DNA of 8,753 nt from AC-9 sp051984395 (GCA_051984395.1 JBPYEZ010000014.1:1-8753), one strand, 5' to 3'; numbered from the stretch's first letter, positions 1 to 5,229 are shown. The notes: a model not told the origin generated them from the letters alone. Numbers and translations: made by a program.

Positions 1-614
1 ACGACCGACGCCAGCTCCACCCCCGGTCCCAGAAGGGCGCCGACCGCGCCTCCCATGCGGATGCTGCCGTCGAGCACGAGTCGGTTGCCGCCCGGACCGC
101 GAGCCGCCGACGCCATCCCACCGATCACCGGGAGCCCCGGGAACTCGTGCCCGAACCAGTCGATGAACGCCTCGACGGGAAAGGTGAAGGGATCGGCCAC
201 GAGGAACAGGGCTGCCGGTTCGAACGGGACCTCGTCGGGCCAGCCGCTGACGGCCAGCTGTCGAGCCCCTTCGTCGGCGCCGACGCCGGGAGCGCTCCCG
301 CCCGAGGTGGCGACGTCCAGGCCGACCGGAACGACCGGTCCGAACCGCCCCGCCCACAGGCACACCGCGGGCCCGCCCTCGACCTCGCGGTTGACGCCGG
401 CCACCGACTCGGCGGCACAACCGATCAACGTGCGCGGCTCCAGGATGGCCCGCACGGCGCCGGCTGCATCCTCCAGGGCGCCGGCGTGGGGGGGCGTGAC
501 GAACAGCACGACCAAGTCGGGGGCCACCCCGACCTTCTCGAGCGCCTGGCCGGCGACCTCACCCGTGGCGTGAGCGGTGACGGGATGCTCAGAGATCGCG
601 GAGGCGAACGGCAC
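1..614 (-). CDS. FIST-domain signal-sensing protein (partial, C-terminus off the left edge)
   Basis: About 204 residues are visible, starting at GTG 614. The sequence opens with PFASAISEHPVTAHATGEVA and continues through a typical FIST N-terminal domain: a VVLFVTPPHAGALEDAAGA stretch (about residues 32-50), LIGCAAESVAGVNREVE (about 60-76), a LFLVADPFTFPVEAFIDWF segment, and the strongly conserved glycine-rich VIGGMASAARGPGGNRLVLD. FIST proteins are cytosolic ligand-sensing modules found alone or fused to signalling outputs; the ligand is not known here. The rest of FIST_N and FIST_C should lie to the left of the window. The GTG was chosen because the family-like N-terminus begins exactly there and a -10-like hexamer sits 7 nt upstream. 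The gene lies downstream of, and in the same direction as, the desaturase, but 136 bp away with its own putative promoter. Family assignment is from recognised sequence pattern, not a search. Confidence 0.85.
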   Translation of the reverse strand, partial: MPFASAISEHPVTAHATGEVAGQALEKVGVAPDLVVLFVTPPHAGALEDAAGAVRAILEPRTLIGCAAESVAGVNREVEGGPAVCLWAGRFGPVVPVGLDVATSGGSAPGVGADEGARQLAVSGWPDEVPFEPAALFLVADPFTFPVEAFIDWFGHEFPGLPVIGGMASAARGPGGNRLVLDGSIRMGGAVGALLGPGVELASV

Positions 615-627
615 CGCTCTTACCCTA
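615..627 (-). promoter_or_regulatory. Putative leaderless promoter -10 of the FIST gene
   Basis: On the minus strand TAGGGT (627-622) is followed by 7 nt and then the GTG start at 614. This fits the TANNNT -10 of actinobacterial housekeeping promoters with transcription starting at or next to the start codon. No TTGACA-like -35 is seen at the expected spacing. There is no good Shine-Dalgarno sequence, although the AGGG within the hexamer is a weak alternative. Inference from sequence only. Confidence 0.45.
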
Positions 628-652
628 CTGGCGCAGAAGGAACGCGTACTCC

Positions 653-678
653 GTTGCTGCGGGCGGTTGCTGCGTGCG
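653..678. repeat. Two tandem copies of a 13-bp repeat
   Basis: GTTGCTGCGGGCG (653-665) is followed directly by GTTGCTGCGTGCG (666-678), 12 of 13 identical. It lies in the 136-bp gap between the desaturase stop and the FIST start, just upstream of where a -35 for the FIST promoter would be. It may be a binding-site pair or chance duplication in GC-rich DNA. Confidence 0.5.
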
Positions 679-714
679 CGGTGTCAGCGATTTCCGTACG
701 TCGCCTTCGCACGA

Positions 715-728
715 GACGCCACGGCGTC
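715..728 (-). terminator. Hairpin just after the desaturase stop (weak terminator candidate)
   Basis: GACGCC and GGCGTC arms (715-720 and 723-728) form a perfect inverted repeat; as RNA a 5-bp stem with a 4-nt loop is feasible. It begins 22 nt after the desaturase stop on the minus strand. There is no U-tract, so intrinsic termination is doubtful. Confidence 0.25.
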
Positions 729-750
729 GGCGATGGCGTGACGGACGTGC

Positions 751-1530
751 TCAGCTGACCGCTTGGCGCTGCTCGTCCGGGTGCCCTGTCTCGTCTCGCC
801 GGCCGTCCTTGAGCTTCACGTCTCCGTGGCGAACGACCGCCAGGCCCGAGCGCTCGAGGGCCCGCACCGCCCACCACGCCGGGTCCACCTGTCCTCGTCC
901 CAGGGCGAACCGGGCGGAGGTGGGCGCCGCGTGGTGGTTGTTGTGCAGCCCCTCACCCAGGGTGATCCAGGCCAACCACTGGTTGTTGCGAGCGAGATTG
1001 TCGTAGGGCTGGCGTCCCCAGGTGTGACCGATGGCGTTGATGGCAGCGCTCAGCATCAGATAGGTGACGGTGTGTACGGCGGCGGCGACGAGGGCCAGCT
1101 TCCAACCCAGGATCGCCCAGAGGACGAGGTAGCCGAGCGTCAGGCCGGCCAGGGCGTGATCGAAGAGCACCCGGTCCCAGGCGTCGGGAGCCAGGTCGCG
1201 CGCGTAGCGACCGACCGTCGCCTCCTCCCTCGCGGAGCGGCGGTACATCACCACGTTGCCGAACTGCACGGCGGCGTACCCCTCGAGGACCGGGGAGTGA
1301 GGATCCCCCTCGACATCGGTGAATGCGTGGTGCTTGCGGTGTACGGCCACCCACTGCCGCGGCCGAATGCCGGTGGTGACCCAGGTGAGGACGCGAGCGA
1401 CAGCGCTCGCCACCGGCGACAGGGTCATGGCCCGGTGGGACAGGGTCCGATGGAGGTAGACGGTCGTGACGAGAATGGCCAGCTGGCAGGTGAGCAGGCC
1501 GACGAGAACGGCTAGGAGCAGGCGGGGCAC
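751..1530 (-). CDS. Membrane-bound acyl-CoA / fatty acid delta-9-type desaturase
   Basis: A 259-residue protein from GTG 1530. It has the di-iron histidine boxes of the membrane fatty-acid desaturase/SCD family: HRTLSH (residues 27-32), HRKHH (64-68, followed by AFTDVEGDPHSP) and HNNHH (196-200), plus the conserved NAIGHTWG (H169). Hydrophobic stretches at about 4-25, 38-55, 126-142 and 144-166 fit membrane spans, with the His boxes facing the cytosol. The family uses O2 and reducing power from ferredoxin or a flavoprotein to place a cis double bond in an acyl chain; chain and position cannot be told from sequence. The frame stays open upstream to 2154, but that part overlaps the thioesterase on the opposite strand and has no desaturase-like sequence. 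The GTG at 1530 begins directly in the first membrane span and follows a -10-like hexamer. It is divergent from the thioesterase gene. The reductant could be any cellular ferredoxin; a link to the ferredoxin at 4813 is speculation. Confidence 0.9.
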   Translation of the reverse strand: MPRLLLAVLVGLLTCQLAILVTTVYLHRTLSHRAMTLSPVASAVARVLTWVTTGIRPRQWVAVHRKHHAFTDVEGDPHSPVLEGYAAVQFGNVVMYRRSAREEATVGRYARDLAPDAWDRVLFDHALAGLTLGYLVLWAILGWKLALVAAAVHTVTYLMLSAAINAIGHTWGRQPYDNLARNNQWLAWITLGEGLHNNHHAAPTSARFALGRGQVDPAWWAVRALERSGLAVVRHGDVKLKDGRRDETGHPDEQRQAVS

Positions 1531-1542
1531 AAGCTCACGGTA
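1531..1542 (-). promoter_or_regulatory. Putative leaderless promoter -10 of the desaturase
   Basis: On the minus strand TACCGT (1542-1537) is followed by GAGCTT and then the GTG start at 1530, a 6-nt spacing. The six bases before the GTG do not form a useful Shine-Dalgarno sequence. No clear -35 is visible. Confidence 0.45.
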
Positions 1543-1643
1543 GCAGGTACACCCTCCCGTGACCGTCGACGAGACGCAGGTCACGCGCAATGTTTGCCGT
1601 GTTGTTCGCTGTTGGTTGCCCCACGTTGGCGAAGTCGTCGTCA

Positions 1644-1676
1644 CCGATCGCGCCCGACGGCTCATCGGACGATCGG
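1644..1676. repeat. Compound inverted repeat in the desaturase/thioesterase divergent region
   Basis: CCGATCG (1644-1650) and CGATCGG (1670-1676) are perfect 7-bp arms. Inside them CCGA (1654-1657) and TCGG (1665-1668) can continue the stem across a small internal loop. It lies between two divergent promoters, so an operator or structured DNA is possible; a regulatory role is inferred only. Confidence 0.4.
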
Positions 1677-1699
1677 CGCGCCCGAGAGCCGGCTCCGGT

Positions 1700-1735
1700 C
1701 CCTGTCCGGCGCCGTCCCGCTCCGCCCGGACAGGG
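1700..1735. repeat. Perfect 10-bp inverted repeat upstream of the thioesterase promoter
   Basis: CCCTGTCCGG (1700-1709) and CCGGACAGGG (1726-1735) are exact reverse complements separated by 16 nt. The right arm ends 19 bp before the thioesterase -10-like hexamer, so a bound factor would cover the -35 region. Arm length and symmetry suit a dimeric regulator or a cruciform; no run of T follows, so a terminator is less likely. Confidence 0.5.
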
Positions 1736-1754
1736 CTCCCCGGCCGTCCTCGGA

Positions 1755-1768
1755 TAGCTTCGCAGTCC
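1755..1768 (+). promoter_or_regulatory. Putative leaderless promoter -10 of the thioesterase gene
   Basis: TAGCTT (1755-1760) is followed by 8 nt and then GTG 1769. No Shine-Dalgarno sequence precedes the GTG, and no -35 match is seen. The same arrangement occurs at the divergent desaturase. Confidence 0.4.
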
Positions 1769-2179
1769 GTGACACCCACCGATCCACGGGTCCAGGTCCC
1801 GCCCAACTGTGACCTGACGTTGGGAATGGTGTGCCTGGACAAGTCGCAGCCGGGGACGACGGTGTGGCGGATGCTCGCCGACGAGCGCTTCGCCAACCCC
1901 ACCGGCGTCCTCCAGGGCGGCTTCGTGACGGCCTTCGCCGATTCGGCCATGGGGGCGGCCTCCCTCACGTGGGCGAGGGAGCGCAAGGTCTTCTCGGCCA
2001 ACGCCGAGCTCAAGATCAGCTTCTTCAAGCCGGCGCGGGTCGGCTCGACGCTGACCTGCACGGCGTCGGTCGTCTCGGGCGGGTCCCGCGCCGCGTTCGT
2101 CGAGGCCGAGATCGTCGACGACGAGGGCCGGACGGTCGCTCGGGCCACCTCCACCTACCTGCTCACGGCTCGCTCGTGA
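1769..2179 (+). CDS. PaaI-family hotdog-fold acyl-CoA thioesterase
   Basis: A 136-residue protein, a normal length for a single hotdog domain. The diagnostic segment NPTGVLQGGFVTAFADSAMG spans residues 43-62; D58 occupies the catalytic acidic position of the PaaI/4HBT type, and residues 49-51 are Gln-Gly-Gly where many relatives have His-Gly-Gly. The central strand AELKISFFKPARVGSTL (79-95) and the last strand ending in STYLLTARS are also typical. The family hydrolyses acyl-CoA or aryl-CoA thioesters in the cytosol as a dimer or tetramer; the substrate cannot be read here. The reading frame is open from 1559, but residues before GTG 1769 resemble no family member, and a -10-like hexamer sits 8 nt before the GTG. 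It is divergent from the desaturase, which suggests a shared role in acyl-chain handling (inference). Its stop is 23 nt before the Lon-domain ATG, so the two are probably cotranscribed. Confidence 0.82.
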   Translation: MTPTDPRVQVPPNCDLTLGMVCLDKSQPGTTVWRMLADERFANPTGVLQGGFVTAFADSAMGAASLTWARERKVFSANAELKISFFKPARVGSTLTCTASVVSGGSRAAFVEAEIVDDEGRTVARATSTYLLTARS

Positions 2180-2202
2180 CAGAGGGGAGGGAGGCGCTCC
2201 CG

Positions 2203-2823
2203 ATGCCGATGTTCCCGCTCGGCACCGTGCTCTTCCCTCACATGGGCCTGCCGTTGCACGTCTTCGAGACGCGCTACCGGACCCTCACCAGGGACTGCCT
2301 CGACGGCAACGGGGAGTTCGGCGTCGTGCTCATCGAGCGCGGATCGGAGGTCGGTGGAGGCGACACCCGCTTCGAGGTCGGCACGGTGGCCAAGATCGCC
2401 GAGGCGGCCGAGCTCCCCGACGGGCGGTGGGTCCTGCTGGCGACAGGTATGCGGCGTATCCGGGTGTCGGGCTGGCTGCCCGACGACCCGTATCCCGTCG
2501 CCCTGGTCGAGGAGCTCGCCGATCCGCTGGTGCAGCCCGACGAGATGGAGCACCTGGAGCTGGCCTCGCGGGCAGTGCGTCGAGCGCTGGCGCTCCAGAC
2601 CGAGCTGGCCGATCACCCCGGTGTGCCGGCCACCGTGTCCTTGGACGACAGGCCCGAGGTCGCAGTCTGGCAGCTGTGCGCCATCGCGCCGGTGGGGCCC
2701 GTCGATCAGCAGCGTCTCCTCGAGACGCCGGACGTCGAGCCCCGTCTGCAGCTGTTGGCCGAGCTGGCGACGGCGGCGGCCGACCTGCTCGGCTACCGCC
2801 TCTCCGGCGGCAACCGGGACTAG
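2203..2823 (+). CDS. Stand-alone LON N-terminal (substrate-binding) domain protein
   Basis: A 206-residue protein lacking the Lon ATPase and peptidase domains. The N-terminus MPMFPLGTVLFPHMGLPLHV followed by FETRYR is the hallmark of the Lon N-terminal/peptidase S16 substrate-binding family; further along come GEFGVVLIERGSEVGGGD, VGTVAKIAEAAELPDGRW and VLLATGMRRIRV, all in the usual order. The C-terminal half is helical. The family is widespread in actinobacteria as a single domain of unproven function, perhaps substrate or adaptor binding; it should not be read as an active protease. ATG 2203 was chosen because a strong purine-rich Shine-Dalgarno sequence (GGAGGGAGG, 2186-2194) lies 8 nt upstream. 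An alternative GTG at 2176 overlaps the thioesterase stop as GTGA and would add nine residues, but has no Shine-Dalgarno sequence before it. It is the second gene of the thioesterase transcript. Confidence 0.85.
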   Translation: MPMFPLGTVLFPHMGLPLHVFETRYRTLTRDCLDGNGEFGVVLIERGSEVGGGDTRFEVGTVAKIAEAAELPDGRWVLLATGMRRIRVSGWLPDDPYPVALVEELADPLVQPDEMEHLELASRAVRRALALQTELADHPGVPATVSLDDRPEVAVWQLCAIAPVGPVDQQRLLETPDVEPRLQLLAELATAAADLLGYRLSGGNRD

Positions 2824-2827
2824 GGGC

Positions 2828-2942
2828 CCCCGTCCGGGGCGGCAAGGCCGCCAGGGATATGGCCGGCGGCGGGGTTGGGGTCCCCGCAGCTTCGGAGGAG
2901 GACGGGGTTGGGGCCCCGTCCGGGGCGGCGAAGCCGCCAGGG
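2828..2942. repeat. Duplicated hairpin element in the spacer after the Lon-domain gene
   Basis: A 29-bp unit occurs at 2828-2856 and again at 2914-2942, 86 bp apart, 27 of 29 identical. Each contains the stem GGCGGC/GCCGCC (2838-2843 with 2847-2852; 2924-2929 with 2933-2938). The two differences fall only in the 3-nt loop, AAG versus GAA, so the stem is intact in both. Between them CGGGGTTGGGG followed by CCCCG is also repeated (2870-2886 and 2903-2918, one base different). The 207-bp spacer 2824-3030 shows no gene. A REP-like repeat or a double terminator for the upstream operon are both possible. Confidence 0.6.
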
Positions 2943-2953
2943 GAGCGCTGCCG

Positions 2954-2972
2954 GTGGGGGCGGGGTCCCCAC
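2954..2972 (+). terminator. GC-rich hairpin before the holin-like gene (weak)
   Basis: GTGGGG (2954-2959) and CCCCAC (2967-2972) can pair across a 7-nt loop. There is no T-run after it. It could end transcription from the Lon-domain gene or be a further element of the repeat-rich spacer. Confidence 0.2.
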
Positions 2973-2977
2973 GGTGC

Positions 2978-3005
2978 TTGCGCCGCCACCGTTGCGGGGG
3001 ATAGT
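2978..3005 (+). promoter_or_regulatory. Weak candidate promoter for the small-membrane-protein/trmI operon
   Basis: TTGCGC (2978-2983), a 16-bp spacer and GATAGT (3000-3005) are the best sigma-70-like match in the spacer, placing a start about 20 nt before ATG 3031. Matches to consensus are only partial. A Shine-Dalgarno sequence GGAGGAG follows at 3021-3027. Confidence 0.3.
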
Positions 3006-3030
3006 AAGGCTGAGCCCACCGGAGGAGCGC

Positions 3031-3378
3031 ATGCCCGAGACCAGCCAACACGAGGCGCTGCCGGAGCTCGTGACCGAGCTCAGGGACCTCGTGCTCCGCT
3101 ATTTCCGGCAGGAGACGCTGGAGCCGATCAAGGACCTGGGCCGCTTCGTCCTCTTTGGGACGGCCGGCTCGGTGGTCCTCGTGACCGGTCTGACCCTGTT
3201 GCTCATCGCCCTCCTGCGGGGACTTCAGGAGGAGACCGGAACGACCTTCACGGGGAACCTCACCTGGGTGCCGTACGGCATCTGCGCCCTCACGGGACTG
3301 GCGGTGGCCGGATTGGCGGCGGCAGCCGTGACCCGAGGACGCGGGAAGTCCCGGGCCAAGAGAGGAGCGGGGGCATGA
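3031..3378 (+). CDS. Small membrane protein of the actinobacterial 'phage holin family' type
   Basis: A 115-residue protein with a short amphipathic N-terminus (LPELVTELRDLVLRYFRQE), then a span at about residues 39-64 (FVLFGTAGSVVLVTGLTLLL and on), an extracytoplasmic or loop segment rich in Thr (EETGTTFTGNLT), a second span at about 79-100, and a basic tail (RGRGKSRAKRG). The EPIKDLGRFVLFG start of the first span resembles chromosomal proteins annotated as holin superfamily III / DUF1469-like, which are usually not phage lysis genes. Its function is unknown. ATG 3031 follows GGAGGAG closely; the frame is open further upstream but only through the repeat-rich spacer. It heads a compact operon: its stop overlaps the next start by 4 nt (ATGA), which implies translational coupling. 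Confidence 0.7.
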   Translation: MPETSQHEALPELVTELRDLVLRYFRQETLEPIKDLGRFVLFGTAGSVVLVTGLTLLLIALLRGLQEETGTTFTGNLTWVPYGICALTGLAVAGLAAAAVTRGRGKSRAKRGAGA

Positions 3379-3593
3379 GCGCAGCGCAGGCCGAGGAGCG
3401 GGTCACCACCCAGGACATCGAGACCAAGCTCCGCCAGATCCGCGGTCAGTTCGAGCAGACGGCGGAGTCGGCACGTTCGGGCCTGGTGGCGGCCGGCGTC
3501 GTCGGCGCCGTGGTGCTCGTCACCGTTGCCTACGTGCTCGGTCGGCGGCGAGGCCGTCGTCGATCGACCGTGGTGGAGATCCGGCGGGTCTGA
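3375..3593 (+). CDS. Small single-span membrane protein, function unknown
   Basis: A 72-residue protein. Residues 1-37 are hydrophilic and helix-forming (TTQDIETKLRQIRGQFEQTA), residues about 38-58 are a hydrophobic span (LVAAGVVGAVVLVTVAYVL), and the tail is strongly basic (GRRRGRRRSTVVEIRRV), so the C-terminus is probably cytosolic by the positive-inside rule. I do not recognise a named family. ATG 3375 overlaps the previous stop (ATGA), and AGAGGAG lies 7 nt upstream. The next gene starts 1 nt after its stop. Similar coding bias and overlap at both ends support a real gene despite its size. Confidence 0.75.
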   Translation: MSAAQAEERVTTQDIETKLRQIRGQFEQTAESARSGLVAAGVVGAVVLVTVAYVLGRRRGRRRSTVVEIRRV

Positions 3594-3594
3594 G

Positions 3595-3825
3595 ATGCTG
3601 GAGCGCCTGCTCCGCAGCCTGACGCGCACCGGCATGCGCCGCGGGGTGCGCGGTGGAAGCCGCACATGGGCGATCGTGTGGCTGGCCGCCTACGTCATCC
3701 AGAGATGGGGCATCCGCCGCGAGGAGGTCGTCTACTCGGAACCCCTCGAGCCAGGCGGCCGCTTGTCGATCGTGCACGAGCAACCTCCGCCCAAGGAGAA
3801 GGGTCGGCGGGGCAGACGCCGTTGA
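3595..3825 (+). CDS. Small basic protein with one short hydrophobic segment, function unknown
   Basis: A 76-residue protein. The N-terminus is basic (MLERLLRSLTRTGMRRGVRG), residues about 24-41 are hydrophobic (TWAIVWLAAYVIQRWGI) and could span or lie on the membrane, and the tail is Pro/Lys/Arg-rich (PPPKEKGRRGRRR). The middle part, REEVVYSEPLEPGGRLSIVH, looks like an extended strand pair. No family recognised. ATG 3595 lies 1 nt after the preceding TGA; there is no well-placed Shine-Dalgarno sequence, so translation is probably coupled to the upstream gene. The frame is open back to 3526, but that part overlaps the upstream gene. Its stop overlaps the trmI start as TTGA. Confidence 0.65.
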   Translation: MLERLLRSLTRTGMRRGVRGGSRTWAIVWLAAYVIQRWGIRREEVVYSEPLEPGGRLSIVHEQPPPKEKGRRGRRR

Positions 3826-4628
3826 GCAACCGCTTCGCGGTCGGCGACCGGGTCTTGCTGCTCGATTCGAAGCGCCGCCGCCATCTGGTGACGCTGGCTG
3901 ACCACGGCCGGTTCCACACTCATTCCGGCATCGTCGACCATGCCCAGCTGATCGGGCGCCCGGAGGGGACCACGGTGCGATCGACCGCCGGTGCCCGGTA
4001 CGTGGCCCTGCGACCGACACTCTCGGAGCTGGTGCTGAAGATGCCGAGAGGCGCCCAGGTCATCTATCCGAAGGACCTCGGGGCGATCCTCATGGCGGCC
4101 GACATCTTCGTCGGCGTGAGGGTCGTCGAAGCCGGCGTCGGGTCAGGAGCGCTGTCCATGGCCCTCCTCAGGGCGGGAGCTGAGGTCGTCGGGTACGAGG
4201 TGCGCCCTGACTTCGCCGCCCGGGCGGCGGCGAACGTCACTCAGCTGCTCGATCGGGAGCAGGCCCAGCGTTTTCGCCTGGAGCAGCGCGACGTGTACGA
4301 CGGCATCGTCGAGTCCGGGGTCGACCGCGTGGTGCTCGACCTCCCCGAGCCCTGGCGGGTGGTCCCACACGCCGAGACCGCCATGCACACCGGCGGCATC
4401 CTGGTCTCCTACCTGCCCACGATCGGCCAGGTGTCCCAGCTGCGGGAGACCCTGGCGGACAGCGCTTTCGGCATGGCCGAGACCGTCGAGGTGCTGCAGC
4501 GGACCTGGCACGTGGAGGGCAGGTCGGTCCGTCCCGACCACCGTATGGTCGGCCACACCGGCTTTCTCACTCACGCTCGCCTGTTGGTGGCCGAGGCGGA
4601 CACCGACGGCAGCTCTTCGTCGACCTGA
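3822..4628 (+). CDS. trmI: tRNA (adenine-58-N1)-methyltransferase TrmI
   Basis: A 268-residue class I SAM-dependent methyltransferase; TrmI enzymes of this type methylate A58 in the T-loop of tRNA as homotetramers. The N-terminal domain (about 1-60) contains FAVGDRVLLLDSKRRRHLVT, FHTHSGIVDHAQLIG and PEGTTV, characteristic of bacterial and archaeal TrmI. The SAM site is VEAGVGSGALSMALL (glycine-rich loop, about 102-116), with YEVRPDF (125-131) as the acidic strand. DLPEPW (173-178) is the catalytic motif IV, and RTWHVEGRSVRPDHRMVGHT near the C-terminus is also conserved. The start is TTG 3822, which overlaps the previous stop as TTGA; the frame is open further up, but the family-like sequence begins here. 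It ends a four-gene coupled operon. trmI is a known neighbour of arc/mpa in actinobacteria, but here a ferredoxin gene lies between. Confidence 0.9.
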   Translation: MSNRFAVGDRVLLLDSKRRRHLVTLADHGRFHTHSGIVDHAQLIGRPEGTTVRSTAGARYVALRPTLSELVLKMPRGAQVIYPKDLGAILMAADIFVGVRVVEAGVGSGALSMALLRAGAEVVGYEVRPDFAARAAANVTQLLDREQAQRFRLEQRDVYDGIVESGVDRVVLDLPEPWRVVPHAETAMHTGGILVSYLPTIGQVSQLRETLADSAFGMAETVEVLQRTWHVEGRSVRPDHRMVGHTGFLTHARLLVAEADTDGSSSST

Positions 4629-4631
4629 CGA

Positions 4632-4720
4632 CCGACCCCCGTCGGCACACCGCTCGGCACCGCGTCACGGTCCTCGTGGTCGCGACTCGACTGTGACCGA
4701 TGACCGCTGCCACCGGTCAC
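4632..4720. terminator. Hairpins after trmI in the convergent trmI/ferredoxin spacer
   Basis: The 184-bp spacer 4629-4812 has no convincing gene. CCGAC/GTCGG (4632-4636, 4641-4645) begins 3 nt after the trmI stop, and GTGACCG/CGGTCAC (4693-4699, 4714-4720) is a second pair with a 14-nt loop. Neither is followed by a T-run, so termination is only suggested by position. Confidence 0.25.
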
Positions 4721-4797
4721 GAGCACACCGGGCCGGCGCACACGACGACGATGGAGAGAGCGGCTCTATGTGGCGGCGAGGGACGAGGCCCGGCCGC

Positions 4798-4810
4798 CCG
4801 AGGCCCTCGG
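4798..4810 (-). terminator. Small hairpin at the 3' end of the ferredoxin gene
   Basis: CCGAG (4798-4802) pairs with CTCGG (4806-4810) across GCC, immediately beyond the ferredoxin stop on the minus strand. There is no U-tract, so this is a weak terminator call. Confidence 0.25.
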
Positions 4811-4812
4811 CC

Positions 4813-5049
4813 TCAGGCCTTCTCGACGAAGATGCACTCGCCGGGGCACTCCTCGGCCGCCTCGACGACCGCGTCCTCGAGATCAGACGGCACGGCAGCC
4901 ATGCCCTCGGCGCCGCCGGGGTCGTTCAGGACCTTGTCGTTCTCCTTGACGTAGGCCAAGCCATCGTCCAACAGGGTGAACACCGCCGGTGCGATCTCCT
5001 CACAGAGACCGTCGCCGGTGCAGAGATCCTGGTCGATCCAGACCTTCAT
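4813..5049 (-). CDS. Small single-cluster ferredoxin with Asp in the cluster motif
   Basis: A 78-residue acidic electron carrier starting MKVWIDQDLC. Cluster ligands are C10, D13 and C16 (CTGDGLC), with C68-Pro as the distal ligand (ECPGECIFVE) and an additional C72. Asp replaces the second Cys of the CxxCxxC motif, as in Pyrococcus-type ferredoxins and many actinobacterial ones, so a [3Fe-4S] or Asp-ligated [4Fe-4S] cluster is expected. Such ferredoxins often serve cytochromes P450, desaturases or other oxidoreductases; the partner here is unknown. Two ATGs compete. Taking 5049 puts GAGAGG (5062-5057) at a normal 7-nt spacing and gives the usual family N-terminus; 5055 would leave only 1 nt and would add Met-Leu. 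It is convergent with trmI and divergent from arc, which is unusual since it interrupts the trmI-arc neighbourhood. It has its own strong promoter. Confidence 0.9.
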   Translation of the reverse strand: MKVWIDQDLCTGDGLCEEIAPAVFTLLDDGLAYVKENDKVLNDPGGAEGMAAVPSDLEDAVVEAAEECPGECIFVEKA

Positions 5050-5084
5050 CAGCATGCCTCTCGGGACGTCGCGGTCAATTTGTG

Positions 5085-5113
5085 AACCTAACGATCCAGA
5101 CCGGCAGTGTCAA
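5085..5113 (-). promoter_or_regulatory. Strong sigma-70-type promoter of the ferredoxin gene
   Basis: On the minus strand there is a perfect -35 TTGACA (5113-5108), a 17-bp spacer, and -10 TAGGTT (5090-5085). Transcription should begin near 5078, giving a leader of about 28 nt that carries the Shine-Dalgarno sequence GAGAGG at 5062-5057. This is the best promoter match in the window. Confidence 0.75.
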
Positions 5114-5210
5114 TTTCCACGGTCAGGACGGGGGAAATCTGCCGGCGGCTGGAAGATCGGGGACAAAGCCCAGGCCCAGGGTATAGCGGCGATGGGTGCG
5201 TGTCTGTCCG

Positions 5211-5229
5211 CATGACACCGGTGTATGTT
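5211..5229 (+). promoter_or_regulatory. arc promoter -10 with overlapping palindrome (possible operator)
   Basis: TATGTT (5224-5229) is a TANNNT -10 candidate that would start transcription near 5236, about 15 nt before arc. The perfect palindrome ACACCGGTGT (5215-5224) overlaps its first base, and flanking CAT (5211-5213) and ATG (5225-5227) extend the symmetry with a one-base bulge. No -35 match is seen. A factor bound here would block the polymerase; this is inference. Confidence 0.4.

Noticed and set aside
620..660. A possible tRNA remnant on the minus strand before the FIST gene (ending in TCTGCGCCA)
   Set aside because: No matching acceptor 5' strand, no TTCGA T-loop and no anticodon arm could be found.
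1531..2154. N-terminal extension of the desaturase frame on the minus strand to an ATG at 2154
   Set aside because: It runs antisense through the thioesterase, has no desaturase or signal-like sequence, and the GTG at 1530 has a promoter-like hexamer directly upstream.
3031..3378. Reading the holin-like gene as evidence of a prophage
   Set aside because: No other phage genes are present, base composition matches the neighbours, and this family name is commonly given to ordinary chromosomal membrane proteins.
2427..3593. A plus-strand frame joining the Lon-domain region, the repeat spacer and the 72-residue gene
   Set aside because: Only the last 72 codons look like a protein; the rest is out-of-frame reading of the Lon-domain gene and of repeats.
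4693..5085. A plus-strand gene antisense to the ferredoxin
   Set aside because: The ferredoxin has clear cluster motifs, a Shine-Dalgarno sequence and a consensus promoter; the opposite frame has none.
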